Below are positions 20,208-29,145 of a stretch of 64,000 bases of DNA, piece by piece (the stretch's first letter is position 1; each line of letters opens with the position of its first letter). The translations under genes were made by a program, and so were the position numbers. This DNA is from Comamonas sp. 26 (lineage in GTDB: Bacteria > Pseudomonadota > Gammaproteobacteria > Burkholderiales > Burkholderiaceae_C): positions 186,001-250,000 of the forward strand of contig NZ_PEFL01000003.1 in NCBI RefSeq assembly GCF_002754475.1, given 5' to 3'. The notes under the pieces are model-generated. The model saw nothing but the letters and a program-made list of their open reading frames with translations, was not told the DNA's origin and made no database searches.

Positions 20208-20678
20208 ATGTCCTCTCTCACCCACTTCGATGCCCAAGGCCAGGCCCATATGGTCGACGTAGGCGCCAAGCCCGCCACCCAACGCGTGGCAGTGGCCGAA
20301 GGCCGCATCACCATGAAGCCCGAAACGCTGGCCATTGTGCAAAACGGTACCGCCAAAAAAGGCGACGTGCTGGGCATCGCCCGCATCGCCGCCATCATGG
20401 CCGCCAAAAAGACCAGCGACCTCATCCCCCTGTGCCACCCTCTAGCCCTGACCCGCGTGGCCGTTGAGTTTGAGTTGCAGCCCGAATCCAGCTCCATCCT
20501 CTGTACTGCCACCGTTGAGCTGCACGGCCAGACCGGCGTGGAAATGGAAGCTCTGACTGCCGTGCAGATCGGTTTATTGACTATTTACGATATGTGCAAG
20601 GCTGTGGATAAGGGGATGGTGATGGAGGAGATCAAGGTTTTAGAGAAACGAGGTGGAAAAACAGATTTCAATCTTTGA
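20208..20678 (+). CDS. moaC: Cyclic pyranopterin monophosphate synthase
   Basis: 156 residues with good ribosome site ACAGGAA. MoaC converts 3',8-cyclo-7,8-dihydro-GTP (made by MoaA) to cPMP in molybdenum cofactor synthesis. Family motifs present: [34 protein letters not shown] (active-site region), [12 protein letters not shown] and the C-terminal Lys/Asp of [10 protein letters not shown]. The start at 20208 is family-typical; an upstream extension to 20142 is excluded. No other moa gene is nearby. Confidence 0.97.
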   Translation: MSSLTHFDAQGQAHMVDVGAKPATQRVAVAEGRITMKPETLAIVQNGTAKKGDVLGIARIAAIMAAKKTSDLIPLCHPLALTRVAVEFELQPESSSILCTATVELHGQTGVEMEALTAVQIGLLTIYDMCKAVDKGMVMEEIKVLEKRGGKTDFNL

Positions 20679-20679
20679 A

Positions 20680-21402
20680 TTATTCGTAAGGATCAAATGA
20701 GTAGAAATTTAATATTTCTGCATTTTTTAAATCAATACTAGCAACCCAATATTTATTATTATCAATTACCGGAATAAATCCTAAATCATCATTGTTAATA
20801 TTTTGATTTATAAAATAATTTTTAATTTTTTCAGAGTTTTTCCATTTTTTTGCTTCACTTTTTATCGAATCATAAGATTTCTCATATGGTTGCCACAAAT
20901 TGTGGTTAAAACTCAGCGAATATCCATTTAGAGCCATAAATATTAGTTTATGTTGCTCTGCCTCACTCTGGAATGGTCTCAGAGCTACTTTCAACGGTTT
21001 CCCATATGAGGCATTATGATAATTAGAAAGGAATTTAGATAATTCTTTTATGTTTACATCTGAGTATCTAACAACTCTAAACCTATCATATTCAAAAACA
21101 AATAATACTGGCCTTTTAAACCACCCCCAGAAGAGCACAAATATAAATAAAAAAACAATTACGCTATTAAATAAAAATGATAATTTATCTGTTTTTACTT
21201 TTGGATAAAAGTATTTTCCAAAATTATATACAGTGTAAATTGATATTAAAAATATCAACAAGAGGAAATTCTCATTTCCTCCAGATAGAAAATTAAATGG
21301 AAAACTATAAAATACAAATAAACTAAAAACTGAAAAAAATAAAAGAATTACTACTGCTAACAGTAAAAAGCAATGCTTCTTTGTAAGAAAAGAAAATTCC
21401 AT
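20680..21402 (-). CDS. TfpX/TfpZ-family type IV pilin accessory protein
   Basis: 240 residues from ATG at 21402 (MEFSFLTKKHCF). Three to four hydrophobic segments lie in the first 110 residues. Then comes the family-typical RPVLFVFEYDRFRVVRYSDV and, at the C-terminus, LGFIPVIDNNKYWVASIDLKNAEILNFYSFDP. TfpX/TfpZ proteins are encoded beside particular pilin alleles and assist their assembly, which fits the pilin just upstream. The gene is strikingly AT-rich compared with both neighbours, a sign of horizontal exchange with the pilin allele. Its start lies directly behind the pilin terminator. The gene ends one base after moaC on the opposite strand. Confidence 0.8.
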   Translation of the reverse strand: MEFSFLTKKHCFLLLAVVILLFFSVFSLFVFYSFPFNFLSGGNENFLLLIFLISIYTVYNFGKYFYPKVKTDKLSFLFNSVIVFLFIFVLFWGWFKRPVLFVFEYDRFRVVRYSDVNIKELSKFLSNYHNASYGKPLKVALRPFQSEAEQHKLIFMALNGYSLSFNHNLWQPYEKSYDSIKSEAKKWKNSEKIKNYFINQNINNDDLGFIPVIDNNKYWVASIDLKNAEILNFYSFDPYE

Positions 21403-21436
21403 AAAAAAAAACCCCTTGGAGTTACCCAAGGGGTTC
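21403..21436 (-). terminator. Pilin terminator whose stem abuts the accessory-gene start
   Basis: On the minus strand: GGAACCCCTTGG, loop, CCAAGGGG, then nine T, then immediately the ATG of the accessory gene. The 3' arm AAGGGG lies nine bases before that ATG, where a ribosome site should be. Confidence 0.85.
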
Positions 21437-21446
21437 CTTAAAAAAC

Positions 21447-22001
21447 TTATTTGCCTGCAGTAATAGCAGCGCCGTCTGCATCCTTCACACTAGGATCAGC
21501 AGCAAATTTCACGTTACAGGATCCAGGCAGAAACTTTGCAACCTTGGCATCTGAATAACCACAGGCCCATTGATTGACTTGCACATTCACAACTGGGGTG
21601 GCACCAATGGTTGCAGCAGCAGTATATGCTGTACCAGTGCTATCGCGAGGCTCCAAAATCACAAATTGACCATCAGCATTGGAGTCAATTGCTTGGATTT
21701 TTGCAACAGCAACACCATCCGCACTAGTACCAACAGAATTCACAAATTTGGAGACCTTGCCTGCATCCGCAGTCTTGGTTTCACAACCCCAACCACCGGC
21801 ACCAGGAGCAGCTGTGCCAGTCTGAAATTTCTCAGTAATCGTGGTACGGCAGGAGCTGACTGCCAACACCACTTCCGACATACGGGCCTTCTTGATGTAA
21901 TCCTGATAAGCAGGCAGAGCCACGGCAGCCAGAATACCGATAATCGCTACAACGATCATCAGTTCGATCAGGGTAAAACCCTTTTGAATGGAACGCTTCA
22001 T
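21447..22001 (-). CDS. pilA: Type IV pilin major subunit (PilA-like)
   Basis: 184 residues. The type III signal MKRSIQKG is cut before Phe (FTLIELMIVVAIIGILAAVALPAYQDY), with Glu5 of the mature protein conserved. Four cysteines: one in VLAVSSCRTT, one in GWGCETK, and a C-terminal pair (WACGYSDAKVAKFLPGSC) forming the D-loop. Subunits polymerise into pili used for twitching, adhesion and DNA uptake. A sigma-54 promoter lies 40-55 bases upstream and a terminator directly downstream. The TfpX/TfpZ gene next to it indicates an accessory-bearing pilin allele. Confidence 0.93.
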   Translation of the reverse strand: MKRSIQKGFTLIELMIVVAIIGILAAVALPAYQDYIKKARMSEVVLAVSSCRTTITEKFQTGTAAPGAGGWGCETKTADAGKVSKFVNSVGTSADGVAVAKIQAIDSNADGQFVILEPRDSTGTAYTAAATIGATPVVNVQVNQWACGYSDAKVAKFLPGSCNVKFAADPSVKDADGAAITAGK

Positions 22002-22039
22002 AAAAAAATCCCTTGGTTAATGAAGTAACGCTTATATTA

Positions 22040-22056
22040 AGCAAGTGGCGTGCCAA
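22040..22056 (-). promoter_or_regulatory. Sigma-54 promoter of the pilin gene
   Basis: On the minus strand TTGGCACGCCACTTGCT matches the -24/-12 consensus (TGGCACG-N4-TTGCW) exactly at the GG and GC doublets. It lies about 40 bases before the pilin ATG. PilA genes of many proteobacteria are RpoN/PilR dependent. Confidence 0.85.
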
Positions 22057-22181
22057 TTTTTCGCTAGTTGCGAGTAGTCAAAAAGTGACATGTTTTGCTA
22101 CATGCAACAAAAAACCGCGAACATTTCTGGCGCCTCTGACTGAAAAGATGACAATTTTGTCAGCTCAAATGTCAGAGATAT

Positions 22182-22898
22182 TCACTCCACGATAAAGCGC
22201 ATGGAGCTTCCGGCCAGTTCTACGGTGTCTCCATTGAGCAGCGGCACAGACAAAGGGCCGACGATCTGACCATTGAGCTTGAGTGACTCACTTTCACCTT
22301 CCAACTGGGTCAGCACAAAGCCATGAGGCTTTTGCGTGATGGAGGCGATGGCTACGCCGGGCTTGCCCAGGGTAGTGACAACTTTGAAGAGCGGAACTTC
22401 TTTGCCTTTTAGGCTGCCGCTGAGCATCCGAATCATGGCGTGGCGCTCTGGCAGTGCGGAGAGGGATCCCTGAATGGTGGATGCGAAGCTGGAAATTTCA
22501 CCAAAGCCCGAGGGCGAGGCCAGTTTGGCGTAGTCGCTATCCACTTCTTCAGAAATATGGGCCAGCACCTTCTTGATAGCCGCGGCAGCGGGGGTATCTG
22601 GGTCGGCAATCACAGTGTCCAGAAAGCGAATTTTGTAGCGGCCAATGTCCAGCAGGTCGCCGTTGAGCAATGGTTGCCTCTGGATGGCTCGGCCATTGAC
22701 ATAAGTGCCATTGGTGCTGCGCAGGTCTTCGATGCTAACTTTACCGTCAGCGAGAATGATCACGGCATGCTCGCCGCTGACGGCCAGATTTTCGATCACG
22801 ATGTCGTTATATGGACGACGACCCAAGGTCGTGCGCTCCTTAGTGAGCTGCACTTCCTTGATAACAGCACCATCGATTGAGATGACCAAAGTTGGCAT
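22182..22898 (-). CDS. FHA domain protein
   Basis: 238 residues from ATG at 22898, with AGGAG ribosome site. The N-terminal FHA domain (residues about 22-90) shows the phosphothreonine-binding pattern TLGRRPYNDIVIENLAVSGEH and DLRSTNGTYVNG. A C-terminal region from about 155 (MIRMLSGSLKGKEVPLFKVVTTLGKPGVAIASI ...) looks like a second, FHA-like fold. It probably recognises phosphorylated proteins of a Ser/Thr kinase circuit. No kinase is nearby. It lies next to the pilin gene but has its own region upstream. Confidence 0.85.
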   Translation of the reverse strand: MPTLVISIDGAVIKEVQLTKERTTLGRRPYNDIVIENLAVSGEHAVIILADGKVSIEDLRSTNGTYVNGRAIQRQPLLNGDLLDIGRYKIRFLDTVIADPDTPAAAAIKKVLAHISEEVDSDYAKLASPSGFGEISSFASTIQGSLSALPERHAMIRMLSGSLKGKEVPLFKVVTTLGKPGVAIASITQKPHGFVLTQLEGESESLKLNGQIVGPLSVPLLNGDTVELAGSSMRFIVE

Positions 22899-23235
22899 GC
22901 TCGAAGCTCCTGAGGAAACGCCAAGTTCTACTTGGCTGCACTGGCTGGGATCGTCCACACTGTAAGTGCGATCGCGCACAAAGTCACCAATCGTAACGCT
23001 GGTGAAACGCTATCGCATATCACATCTTATTTCATGAATTAGATGGGATCAGGGGTTTTGATTGATTTTCTCAACGGGGCTCCTGTAAGCAGAAAACATG
23101 CCGGTTTTCCTGCCATGCGTTGACGGCTTAGGCCGCTAGATGCAGCAAGGCCCGCGTTCTTACGAATGGCGGGCCTTTTTTGTCAGTGATTCAGCCTGCG
23201 CTGAAGCTTTTTAAAAGGGCAGAGGTCACCTTTTG
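22899..23235. other. Non-coding stretch with an isolated terminator
   Basis: No convincing gene. A 27-codon ORF (23043-23123, +) lacks a ribosome site. The strong + strand terminator at 23149-23184 has no annotated gene upstream on that strand, so a short unannotated transcript is possible. Confidence 0.4.
23149..23184 (+). terminator. Isolated rho-independent terminator at the left island edge
   Basis: AAGGCCCGC / GCGGGCCTT stem with a 12-base loop, then TTTTTTG. It resembles the ssb terminator at the right edge (61624-61660), which points inward from the other side. Confidence 0.85.
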
Positions 23236-23334
23236 TGTAAACATCTCTCTGAAAGCTAGTCAGAAGGCCGACTACGTAAAATTTTACTCTAACCCATGTA
23301 AACAAGTAAGCGTTTTTTGGCAAGTTGTTTACAT
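23236..23334. repeat. Left-end recombination-site motifs
   Basis: TGTAAACAT (23236-23244), GAAGGCCGA (23263-23271), ATGTAAACA (23296-23304), and the inverted GTTGTTTACAT (23324-23334). The last two form an imperfect inverted repeat of 10 of 11 bases around a 19-base spacer, the layout expected for paired tyrosine-recombinase binding arms. About 100 bases separate the cluster from the first cargo gene stop. Confidence 0.6.
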
Positions 23335-23432
23335 TGCGTGATTAGGTGCCCCATGAAGGATGTTCCAACACTAGCTAGGTGACGAAATCGCACCAAGCAG
23401 AGCAGAACAGCCAACCACTGAACAGCATCAAG

Positions 23433-25349
23433 CTAGCCCAGCACTTCTATCGCCCATCCTTGCTGTTGAAGTGCGGTCACGCAGTCCGCAGATACGCGTG
23501 CTTGGTTCACCGCTAGGCACAAGAAGCTAGTGGGCCTGGACATCCCGACATATAAGCCTCTAAATTGCGACAGGACACTTTCCTTCATCTTAGGGTCACG
23601 AACATTTAGGCCGGCGAGGACAGGTAGGGCCTCTTGCAAATCAAACCTGCGGCTTCGATACCCAAGCGACTCAAGCACTAGAGTGGCAAGGTGGGTTTCA
23701 CCCTTCATTGAAGCAACTGTGCCAATTTCCACCTCCACACTACGACCATCCTTGGTGACACGGCAACGCTGCTGGTCGACTTCCTGCTCAGGCTCTTTTT
23801 CAGGAGGGGCAAAGACAGGAAGAGCCTGGAACTTGGCAAATGTCATCCCGGCTGGAAACAAGGGATGCAAGTATTGATAGAAGATAGCTACTGCTCTGGC
23901 CCGTCCGTCGTCACTGCCATCGAGGTCCGTCGCAAGAGCCAGAGTGTGAAATAGCTGAACGACAGCGGTTGAGTCTTGTCCCGCGTCCGCGAGACGTCGA
24001 ACCAATTGAGAGCCGTCGCGCACGCCTTCAATGTGTGGAGACTTCACTGCACGCAGTACGAGTAACGTGGCTCGCTTTACATCTATTGCCCTCGAGTACA
24101 TCGAACCTTCCCTGAGCTTCGCCTCGGAAGGTTGACGTAAAAGAGCCCAAAGGCGCTCTGAGCGTCCTCCAGCTTTGGATTGTTCAAGATAGGCTGGCCA
24201 GTAATCGAGCAGCGTGCGACCAGGCTCCTGCGTTGCGGCGTTACCTTGCTTGCGAGCACAAAGAGCCTTTACCGAGCTTTTGTCTAGGGTGGCATCGTCG
24301 AACCTGTCGAGTACACAGTGGGCGAAGTGCCCGACCACATCTGCGACGCGTGCTGCCGCGTACATCAATAGCATGGGCGGGTGGACATCCCCCGCTGCGC
24401 CAGTGACCGCTGCACCGCCAACCCTTACGGTCGATACTGCGGAGGCAATAGTGGGACCAAACCTCTTGCTGCTGCTTATTGGCAGTGCGACTGTGCCGGG
24501 GAAACTCAGTTTCGATGGGTCTGCTCCGCTACCCAGTATGCGTTGGTTGACGTCACCGAATCGCTGTACTAGCACCGATGCATTGAAAAGCTTGTCGAGC
24601 AAGGCCTCCTGCTCGATGGACGTATCCTGCATTTCATCGATGTAGACCATTGGAAATCTACGCGAAATATGCTCTTTGATGTCGGGGTACTGAGCAAGCT
24701 GGGCCTCTGCGATGGCGAACATATCCGCGTATCGGAAGATGCCGGCCGCTGTGAGTTCAGCTTTGACGTTCGCGAGGACGGGATAGGTCTTTGCACTCTC
24801 TTTCGGAAGGGTTCCTTCCTCAGAATGCAGCTCTAGGGCCGGTCCTCGGAAAACCAAGCCTCCAATCATCGGCTTTACGCCTTCACTTTTCTTTGCCCAT
24901 CCCCACACTGAGGGGTTTTTTATCGCAAGAGCAATGGCTTTTTGGGCGAACACATCGTCATCGATGACATCGACGGTAATGCCGCTGCTACGCAATGCAG
25001 GTAAAGCCAGGAAGCGGTCAACGAAGCTATGAATGGTGCCGATGAAGTGTGGGTAGGCTAGAAGCCGGGCCCCTTCAGGAGTCGCCGCTAGTCTCTTTTG
25101 GATTTCATCACGAGCGACCGTCGTGTGACTGAGTACGCAGATGCCGCGCTGGTCATACGGCCACTTGCGTGCGTGCAACAAGAGCTTGGCGGCAAGGACA
25201 GTAGTCTTTCCACTACCAGGTGCTGCATTGATATCCCAAGTACCAGTTGCCAACAATACTGCTTGGCGCTCAGCGTCGGTGAAGTCGAGTCCGGGCGCTA
25301 GAGACTTCAGTTCAGCGAGGTCGTCTGGGGTAATGGCAGGGATGCTCAT
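23433..25349 (-). CDS. UvrD/Rep-like helicase, Gabija GajB-like
   Basis: 638 residues. The superfamily-1 helicase core has Walker A NAAPGSGKTT (residues 41-50), motif Ia LSHTTVARDEI, motif II MVYIDEMQDTS, a QRFGDVNQRI motif III, and a C-terminal FRGLYVGMSRPTSFLCL (motif VI). In Gabija the GajB helicase-like subunit works with the GajA nuclease against phage. Here it starts four bases inside the end of the OLD-nuclease gene, so the two are coupled. It is longer than the founding GajB (about 490 residues), so this is a divergent member or another class 2 OLD system. Confidence 0.8.
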   Translation of the reverse strand: MSIPAITPDDLAELKSLAPGLDFTDAERQAVLLATGTWDINAAPGSGKTTVLAAKLLLHARKWPYDQRGICVLSHTTVARDEIQKRLAATPEGARLLAYPHFIGTIHSFVDRFLALPALRSSGITVDVIDDDVFAQKAIALAIKNPSVWGWAKKSEGVKPMIGGLVFRGPALELHSEEGTLPKESAKTYPVLANVKAELTAAGIFRYADMFAIAEAQLAQYPDIKEHISRRFPMVYIDEMQDTSIEQEALLDKLFNASVLVQRFGDVNQRILGSGADPSKLSFPGTVALPISSSKRFGPTIASAVSTVRVGGAAVTGAAGDVHPPMLLMYAAARVADVVGHFAHCVLDRFDDATLDKSSVKALCARKQGNAATQEPGRTLLDYWPAYLEQSKAGGRSERLWALLRQPSEAKLREGSMYSRAIDVKRATLLVLRAVKSPHIEGVRDGSQLVRRLADAGQDSTAVVQLFHTLALATDLDGSDDGRARAVAIFYQYLHPLFPAGMTFAKFQALPVFAPPEKEPEQEVDQQRCRVTKDGRSVEVEIGTVASMKGETHLATLVLESLGYRSRRFDLQEALPVLAGLNVRDPKMKESVLSQFRGLYVGMSRPTSFLCLAVNQARVSADCVTALQQQGWAIEVLG

Positions 25350-27277
25350 GCTGCACCAGGCTTTCCTGTAAGCCAGTTAAGTGCATGTTGCAAATACGGT
25401 GGAAGCTTTGCGAATAGCTGGTCACCGGACCCATAGTTTCCAGTCGCGACAAGGTGGGCTGCGTATTGCGCAGTGACAGCTTTAGATGCCTTACCAGCTG
25501 CAAGTGGCTCATAGATGGCCGAAGCGAGGGCATCTGCATTGGGGGCTGTCGACGTGAGCGCTGCCCATTTCACCTCGGCTTCGGCCAAAGCGAGCAGCTC
25601 GTCTTTTTCATCCAGGCTTTCGCCTTTGGCCTCTGCCTTTATCGCGAGCTGGATAGCAATAAACATCAGCTCTGCGCAGCCATAACGGGCCAAGTCGTAC
25701 TCAAAGGTCCAGTGGTCAGATACGCAGACAATGGTGTTTCCGCCTGCTGCCCGCTTGACCTTCCCATCCACCACAGCCAGCAACTCAGCGGGTGAATAGT
25801 CAGATTCGAACCGCTTCTTCCCGTTTTCAGGCTTCTTGATGTACTTAACCGCTGTATCGGGAACGACATCTCGGTCGGTCAGGCATGCCACCGGGATAGG
25901 GATGACCTCATCCTCTTTTGCACGTTGGAGAATCCGCGCGTAGTGGTACAGCCCGACACCACCGACGTTCACCACAGCGAGGCCGTGCTTTGAGAAGGAC
26001 ATGCCGCAGGCCTTAGCCAAAGCAGGCAGCAACAGTGCTTCGGCCGGGCCTTCCACAATTGCGACACCTCTGGCGAAGAAGAGGTTAGCCTTGGTCGCAT
26101 CCAGGAAGCGGCGCAGAAATTCGTAATCACTCATCTTCAGCTTCGTCTTGTCATGCGCCAGGCTAAACACTTGGGCTTTGTGGACAAGCGTCATCGAAGC
26201 GATGTTGGCTCCAGCTGCAAGGGATGGGCTGTGGGTGGTCATGATGACCTGGACCGGACGCTTCCCTTCTTGAGGGTGGTTGGACGTTTGCTCCAACAGC
26301 TCTTGTACTCGCTCCTGCAGCTGAGGATGCAGGTGTGCTTCGGGCTCTTCGATAAGGAGCAGTGCCAGCTCATCCCCATCTCTGAGCAATACAAGCTCGG
26401 TGGCCATGAAAAGTGCATTGTTGTAGCCGAGCCCTCGTGCACATCGCAAATCTGGATGAATGCCTGCCGACGGCAACAGGCCCAGTTCAAACTTCTCAAG
26501 GACAGGTTGAAGGGCCAAATCAGGCGCAATCTGGATACGCGATTCAAGCGTATCGCCCGCAAAGGCAAACTTCCCCAGGTAGTTCTGGTTGATATCGTCC
26601 TCAACACCCTTGATGACGGGATGTTTGCCAAGGTGATGCTGGGTAAACGCCATCAATCCAACCAAATTTTGGGGAGTCTTGTCGGCATCCGTCGCATCAA
26701 AATCGTTCTCTTCCTGGCCTTGGATGCTCCTATGTGCTCCAAGAATTTGTGAGAGCCGCGATTGACGTCCTGGCTTCAGTTCAGCCTCGGCATCCCGTAG
26801 GGGGCGCAAGTATGTAGCGCGTACCAGTTCACGGATGGCGCTACCGATTTCTGGTCCGTTGCCGTCTCTACCTGCGCGAGTGATTGCATCAACGCGGCCT
26901 CGCTTGTTGTCGCGTGGAGGTATCCAGCGGGCTTGGAGGTGAAGGATGAGGCTTCGCGTCCCGTCTTCTTCGTAGGTCAGCCACTCAAGTACCGCTGCTT
27001 CTTGGTCGGCATTCAAGCCAACCAGAGTAGCCTCGATGAACATCGACTGGGCGCGAGTTGAGCCCTGCGTGTGGAAGTCTTGCTCCTGCAGCCGAATGAA
27101 CTCATAGCTCGTAGTCCATAGAACGTGGCGGATGGCGTCGATGATTGAGGTCTTACCCGCGTCGTTCTCGCCAATCAGAATATTTAGACCGGGAGCCAGG
27201 TTCCAATCTAGCTGCGAAGAGGTCTTACCGTCACCGAAAGCACGAAAATTCTGGGCACGGATTCGCTGAAGATGCAT
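25346..27277 (-). CDS. Class 2 OLD-family ATPase/TOPRIM nuclease, Gabija GajA-like
   Basis: 643 residues from ATG at 27277, chosen for its GGGAGA ribosome site. The N-terminal ABC-type ATPase has Walker A GENDAGKTS (36-44), Walker B LLLIEEPEAHLHP (about 307-318) and switch His in TTHSP. The C-terminal TOPRIM nuclease domain has Glu409 in AIVEGPAEALLLPAL and Asp468/Asp470 in LTDRD. Class 2 OLD nucleases are by definition next to a UvrD-like helicase, as here. This pair corresponds to Gabija, an anti-phage system that nicks or degrades DNA when nucleotides are depleted. Founding GajA is about 580 residues. Confidence 0.82.
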   Translation of the reverse strand: MHLQRIRAQNFRAFGDGKTSSQLDWNLAPGLNILIGENDAGKTSIIDAIRHVLWTTSYEFIRLQEQDFHTQGSTRAQSMFIEATLVGLNADQEAAVLEWLTYEEDGTRSLILHLQARWIPPRDNKRGRVDAITRAGRDGNGPEIGSAIRELVRATYLRPLRDAEAELKPGRQSRLSQILGAHRSIQGQEENDFDATDADKTPQNLVGLMAFTQHHLGKHPVIKGVEDDINQNYLGKFAFAGDTLESRIQIAPDLALQPVLEKFELGLLPSAGIHPDLRCARGLGYNNALFMATELVLLRDGDELALLLIEEPEAHLHPQLQERVQELLEQTSNHPQEGKRPVQVIMTTHSPSLAAGANIASMTLVHKAQVFSLAHDKTKLKMSDYEFLRRFLDATKANLFFARGVAIVEGPAEALLLPALAKACGMSFSKHGLAVVNVGGVGLYHYARILQRAKEDEVIPIPVACLTDRDVVPDTAVKYIKKPENGKKRFESDYSPAELLAVVDGKVKRAAGGNTIVCVSDHWTFEYDLARYGCAELMFIAIQLAIKAEAKGESLDEKDELLALAEAEVKWAALTSTAPNADALASAIYEPLAAGKASKAVTAQYAAHLVATGNYGSGDQLFAKLPPYLQHALNWLTGKPGAA

Positions 27278-27654
27278 TAGGTCTCCCTCAGTAGGCGCTT
27301 GAGTATTTTTATGATGTGGCCTGTTACTGGCCATCCAACTGGGTGCAAGCTAAATGCTGGGTACACCCGCCTGAGTAAACCAATGTACAGCAGCTGCTCG
27401 GGAGCACTGCATGGTTCAAGATGGCTCAACTCTCAGGCCGGGTTGTACCAGAGAAAAACCGCAAAACGCATCCTGCTGAGGGTGGACTCCTTGCATCAGT
27501 TTTTTGCGCCTTCGGACATCTCATTTTCAAAAATCAGATAAAAAACACTTCCAAGTTATTGTTTTTAAAGGAACAGATATCACGCCACAAAAATTTTGCG
27601 GGACAGTGGTAGTAATGGTTATAAATTAAGCTGCGTGACATCAGGAAGGGCGCA
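27278..27654. other. Divergent promoter region between Gabija-like operon and nuclease gene
   Basis: About 380 bases. A 63-codon frame (27421-27612) is open but has no recognisable family. The 3' half is AT-rich (27530-27640), suitable for the promoter of the gene at 27655. No repeat or terminator noticed. Confidence 0.5.
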
Positions 27655-29145
27655 ATGGATATCGAGCAATACTTGGAGGACTCTGGACCTCAGCTTGCGT
27701 CAACCATCAGTGCTTGGCTTGAAGGCCACGGCGTCCTGCCTGACGCTGCGCGAAAACGAATTTCCCGAGTTAAAACTCCTGTTCGTTCTTTCCCTGTGCC
27801 CTTGTTCCCTAAGGGCACACGGTTCTTATATCTACAACAAGAGCGCGAGTCTCAGCGGTTCTGGAGTTCACTGCACCGAGACCTCCGAGCTACTGGCTCA
27901 GTCTACGGAATGGCGTTGGATGGCTTGATAGCTAGAAAGGGCGCCGTTCTTTCCGAAGACTTTGGCGTTATAAGCGGCGCAACCGCAGTCCCCATAAAAA
28001 AGCAGGTGACATCAGACACAGTCCTCCAAAGGCTCATGGAGTCAGGTCTGGTAGGTCAAGGTGATACGGGCAAAGGACAGCACATTCACGTTCGGCCATA
28101 CGACTTGCTCGTACCAGACCTCCCCGGCCTGCATGCCCGTGATGCCGTTGAGCGAGTCATTCTCGACGGATTGCGAGAATGGGCTCGCAACATCGGACTG
28201 GCCTCTTACAACCAAATTGCTATTCGCGGTGAGACGTCACGCGTTCCGGTCCAGCAATTTCAGTTTGACCTTTCTGGGCCGAGCTATCTTTTGCCCCTCA
28301 GGCGCGGGAACCAGGCTGAGCCAGGATTTCTTGTGGCTGATGTTTTTTCAGATGGCATCTTGAATGAGCACCACATCCGTTATTTTTTACGGAAAGCGAG
28401 AGCTCTTCACGCAACCTTAAAAAATGGCACTGTGCTTCCAATTTTGGTCGCTGATGGCTTCACCAGCAAAGCCCTGACATCAGGTCACGCAGCCGGTGTG
28501 ATGATGGCAACACCAACCGCATTGTTTGGAAGAAAGGTGAGTGGTGCGTTGCAAAGCCTCTTAGCGACTCTTACAAGAGTCGCGAGTTATGCCTCAGCAG
28601 AGAATTCCAATCGAATCGTTGACCTTGTAAGGTCATTGGCAGACATCGAGGGGCGCTCCCACAACCTTCGAGGTCCTCTTTTTGAGTTGATTGTGGCTTA
28701 CCTGGCGCGCAGGGATGCTGTGTCCGTCGACGTTGGGGAGAGAGCCACCGACCCTAAAACCAAAGAGCAAGCGGATATCGACGTACTCAAAGTAAAGAAA
28801 AAGGGCGAAGAGCTCGTCGCTATCGAGTGCAAAGCCCGAGAGCCCGGGGGCATGGTGGATGTTGAAGAGGTTCAGCACTGGCTGAAAAAGCTGAAAGTTG
28901 TGCAGAGCCATTTAAGAAATCGCGACCGCGAGGCTCATATCAGCTTTGAGATTTGGACCACTGGCGTTTTTACACAAGATGCTCAAGCACTGCTCGAGAA
29001 AGAGAAAAAGCAGCGAACCAAAAGTCCAATCAGTTGGAAAAGCGGAGCAGAAGTGGCACTATACGCATCCAGCCTGAAGGAAAAAGCAGTCTCCGACGTG
29101 CTGAAACAGCACTTCCTTCAGCATCCGCTAACGAAAATGGCGTAG
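27655..29145 (+). CDS. PD-(D/E)XK nuclease-like protein of unknown function
   Basis: 496 residues. The C-terminal part has a restriction-endonuclease-like core: KEQADIDVLK (Asp376), then VAIECKAR (Glu391, Lys393). The N-terminal 130 residues look mixed alpha/beta and the middle (about 190-300) contains repeated hydrophobic strands, but I recognise no family. There is no methyltransferase or specificity gene nearby. It is divergent from the Gabija-like pair with a 377-base spacer, so it could be a third part of that locus or a stand-alone defence gene. Start ATG follows GAAGGGCGCA, a weak ribosome site. Confidence 0.7.
   Translation: MDIEQYLEDSGPQLASTISAWLEGHGVLPDAARKRISRVKTPVRSFPVPLFPKGTRFLYLQQERESQRFWSSLHRDLRATGSVYGMALDGLIARKGAVLSEDFGVISGATAVPIKKQVTSDTVLQRLMESGLVGQGDTGKGQHIHVRPYDLLVPDLPGLHARDAVERVILDGLREWARNIGLASYNQIAIRGETSRVPVQQFQFDLSGPSYLLPLRRGNQAEPGFLVADVFSDGILNEHHIRYFLRKARALHATLKNGTVLPILVADGFTSKALTSGHAAGVMMATPTALFGRKVSGALQSLLATLTRVASYASAENSNRIVDLVRSLADIEGRSHNLRGPLFELIVAYLARRDAVSVDVGERATDPKTKEQADIDVLKVKKKGEELVAIECKAREPGGMVDVEEVQHWLKKLKVVQSHLRNRDREAHISFEIWTTGVFTQDAQALLEKEKKQRTKSPISWKSGAEVALYASSLKEKAVSDVLKQHFLQHPLTKMA

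Noticed and set aside
23043..23123. 27-codon ORF upstream of the isolated terminator
   Set aside because: No ribosome site or family; could be chance. Kept only as part of the possible-transcript finding.
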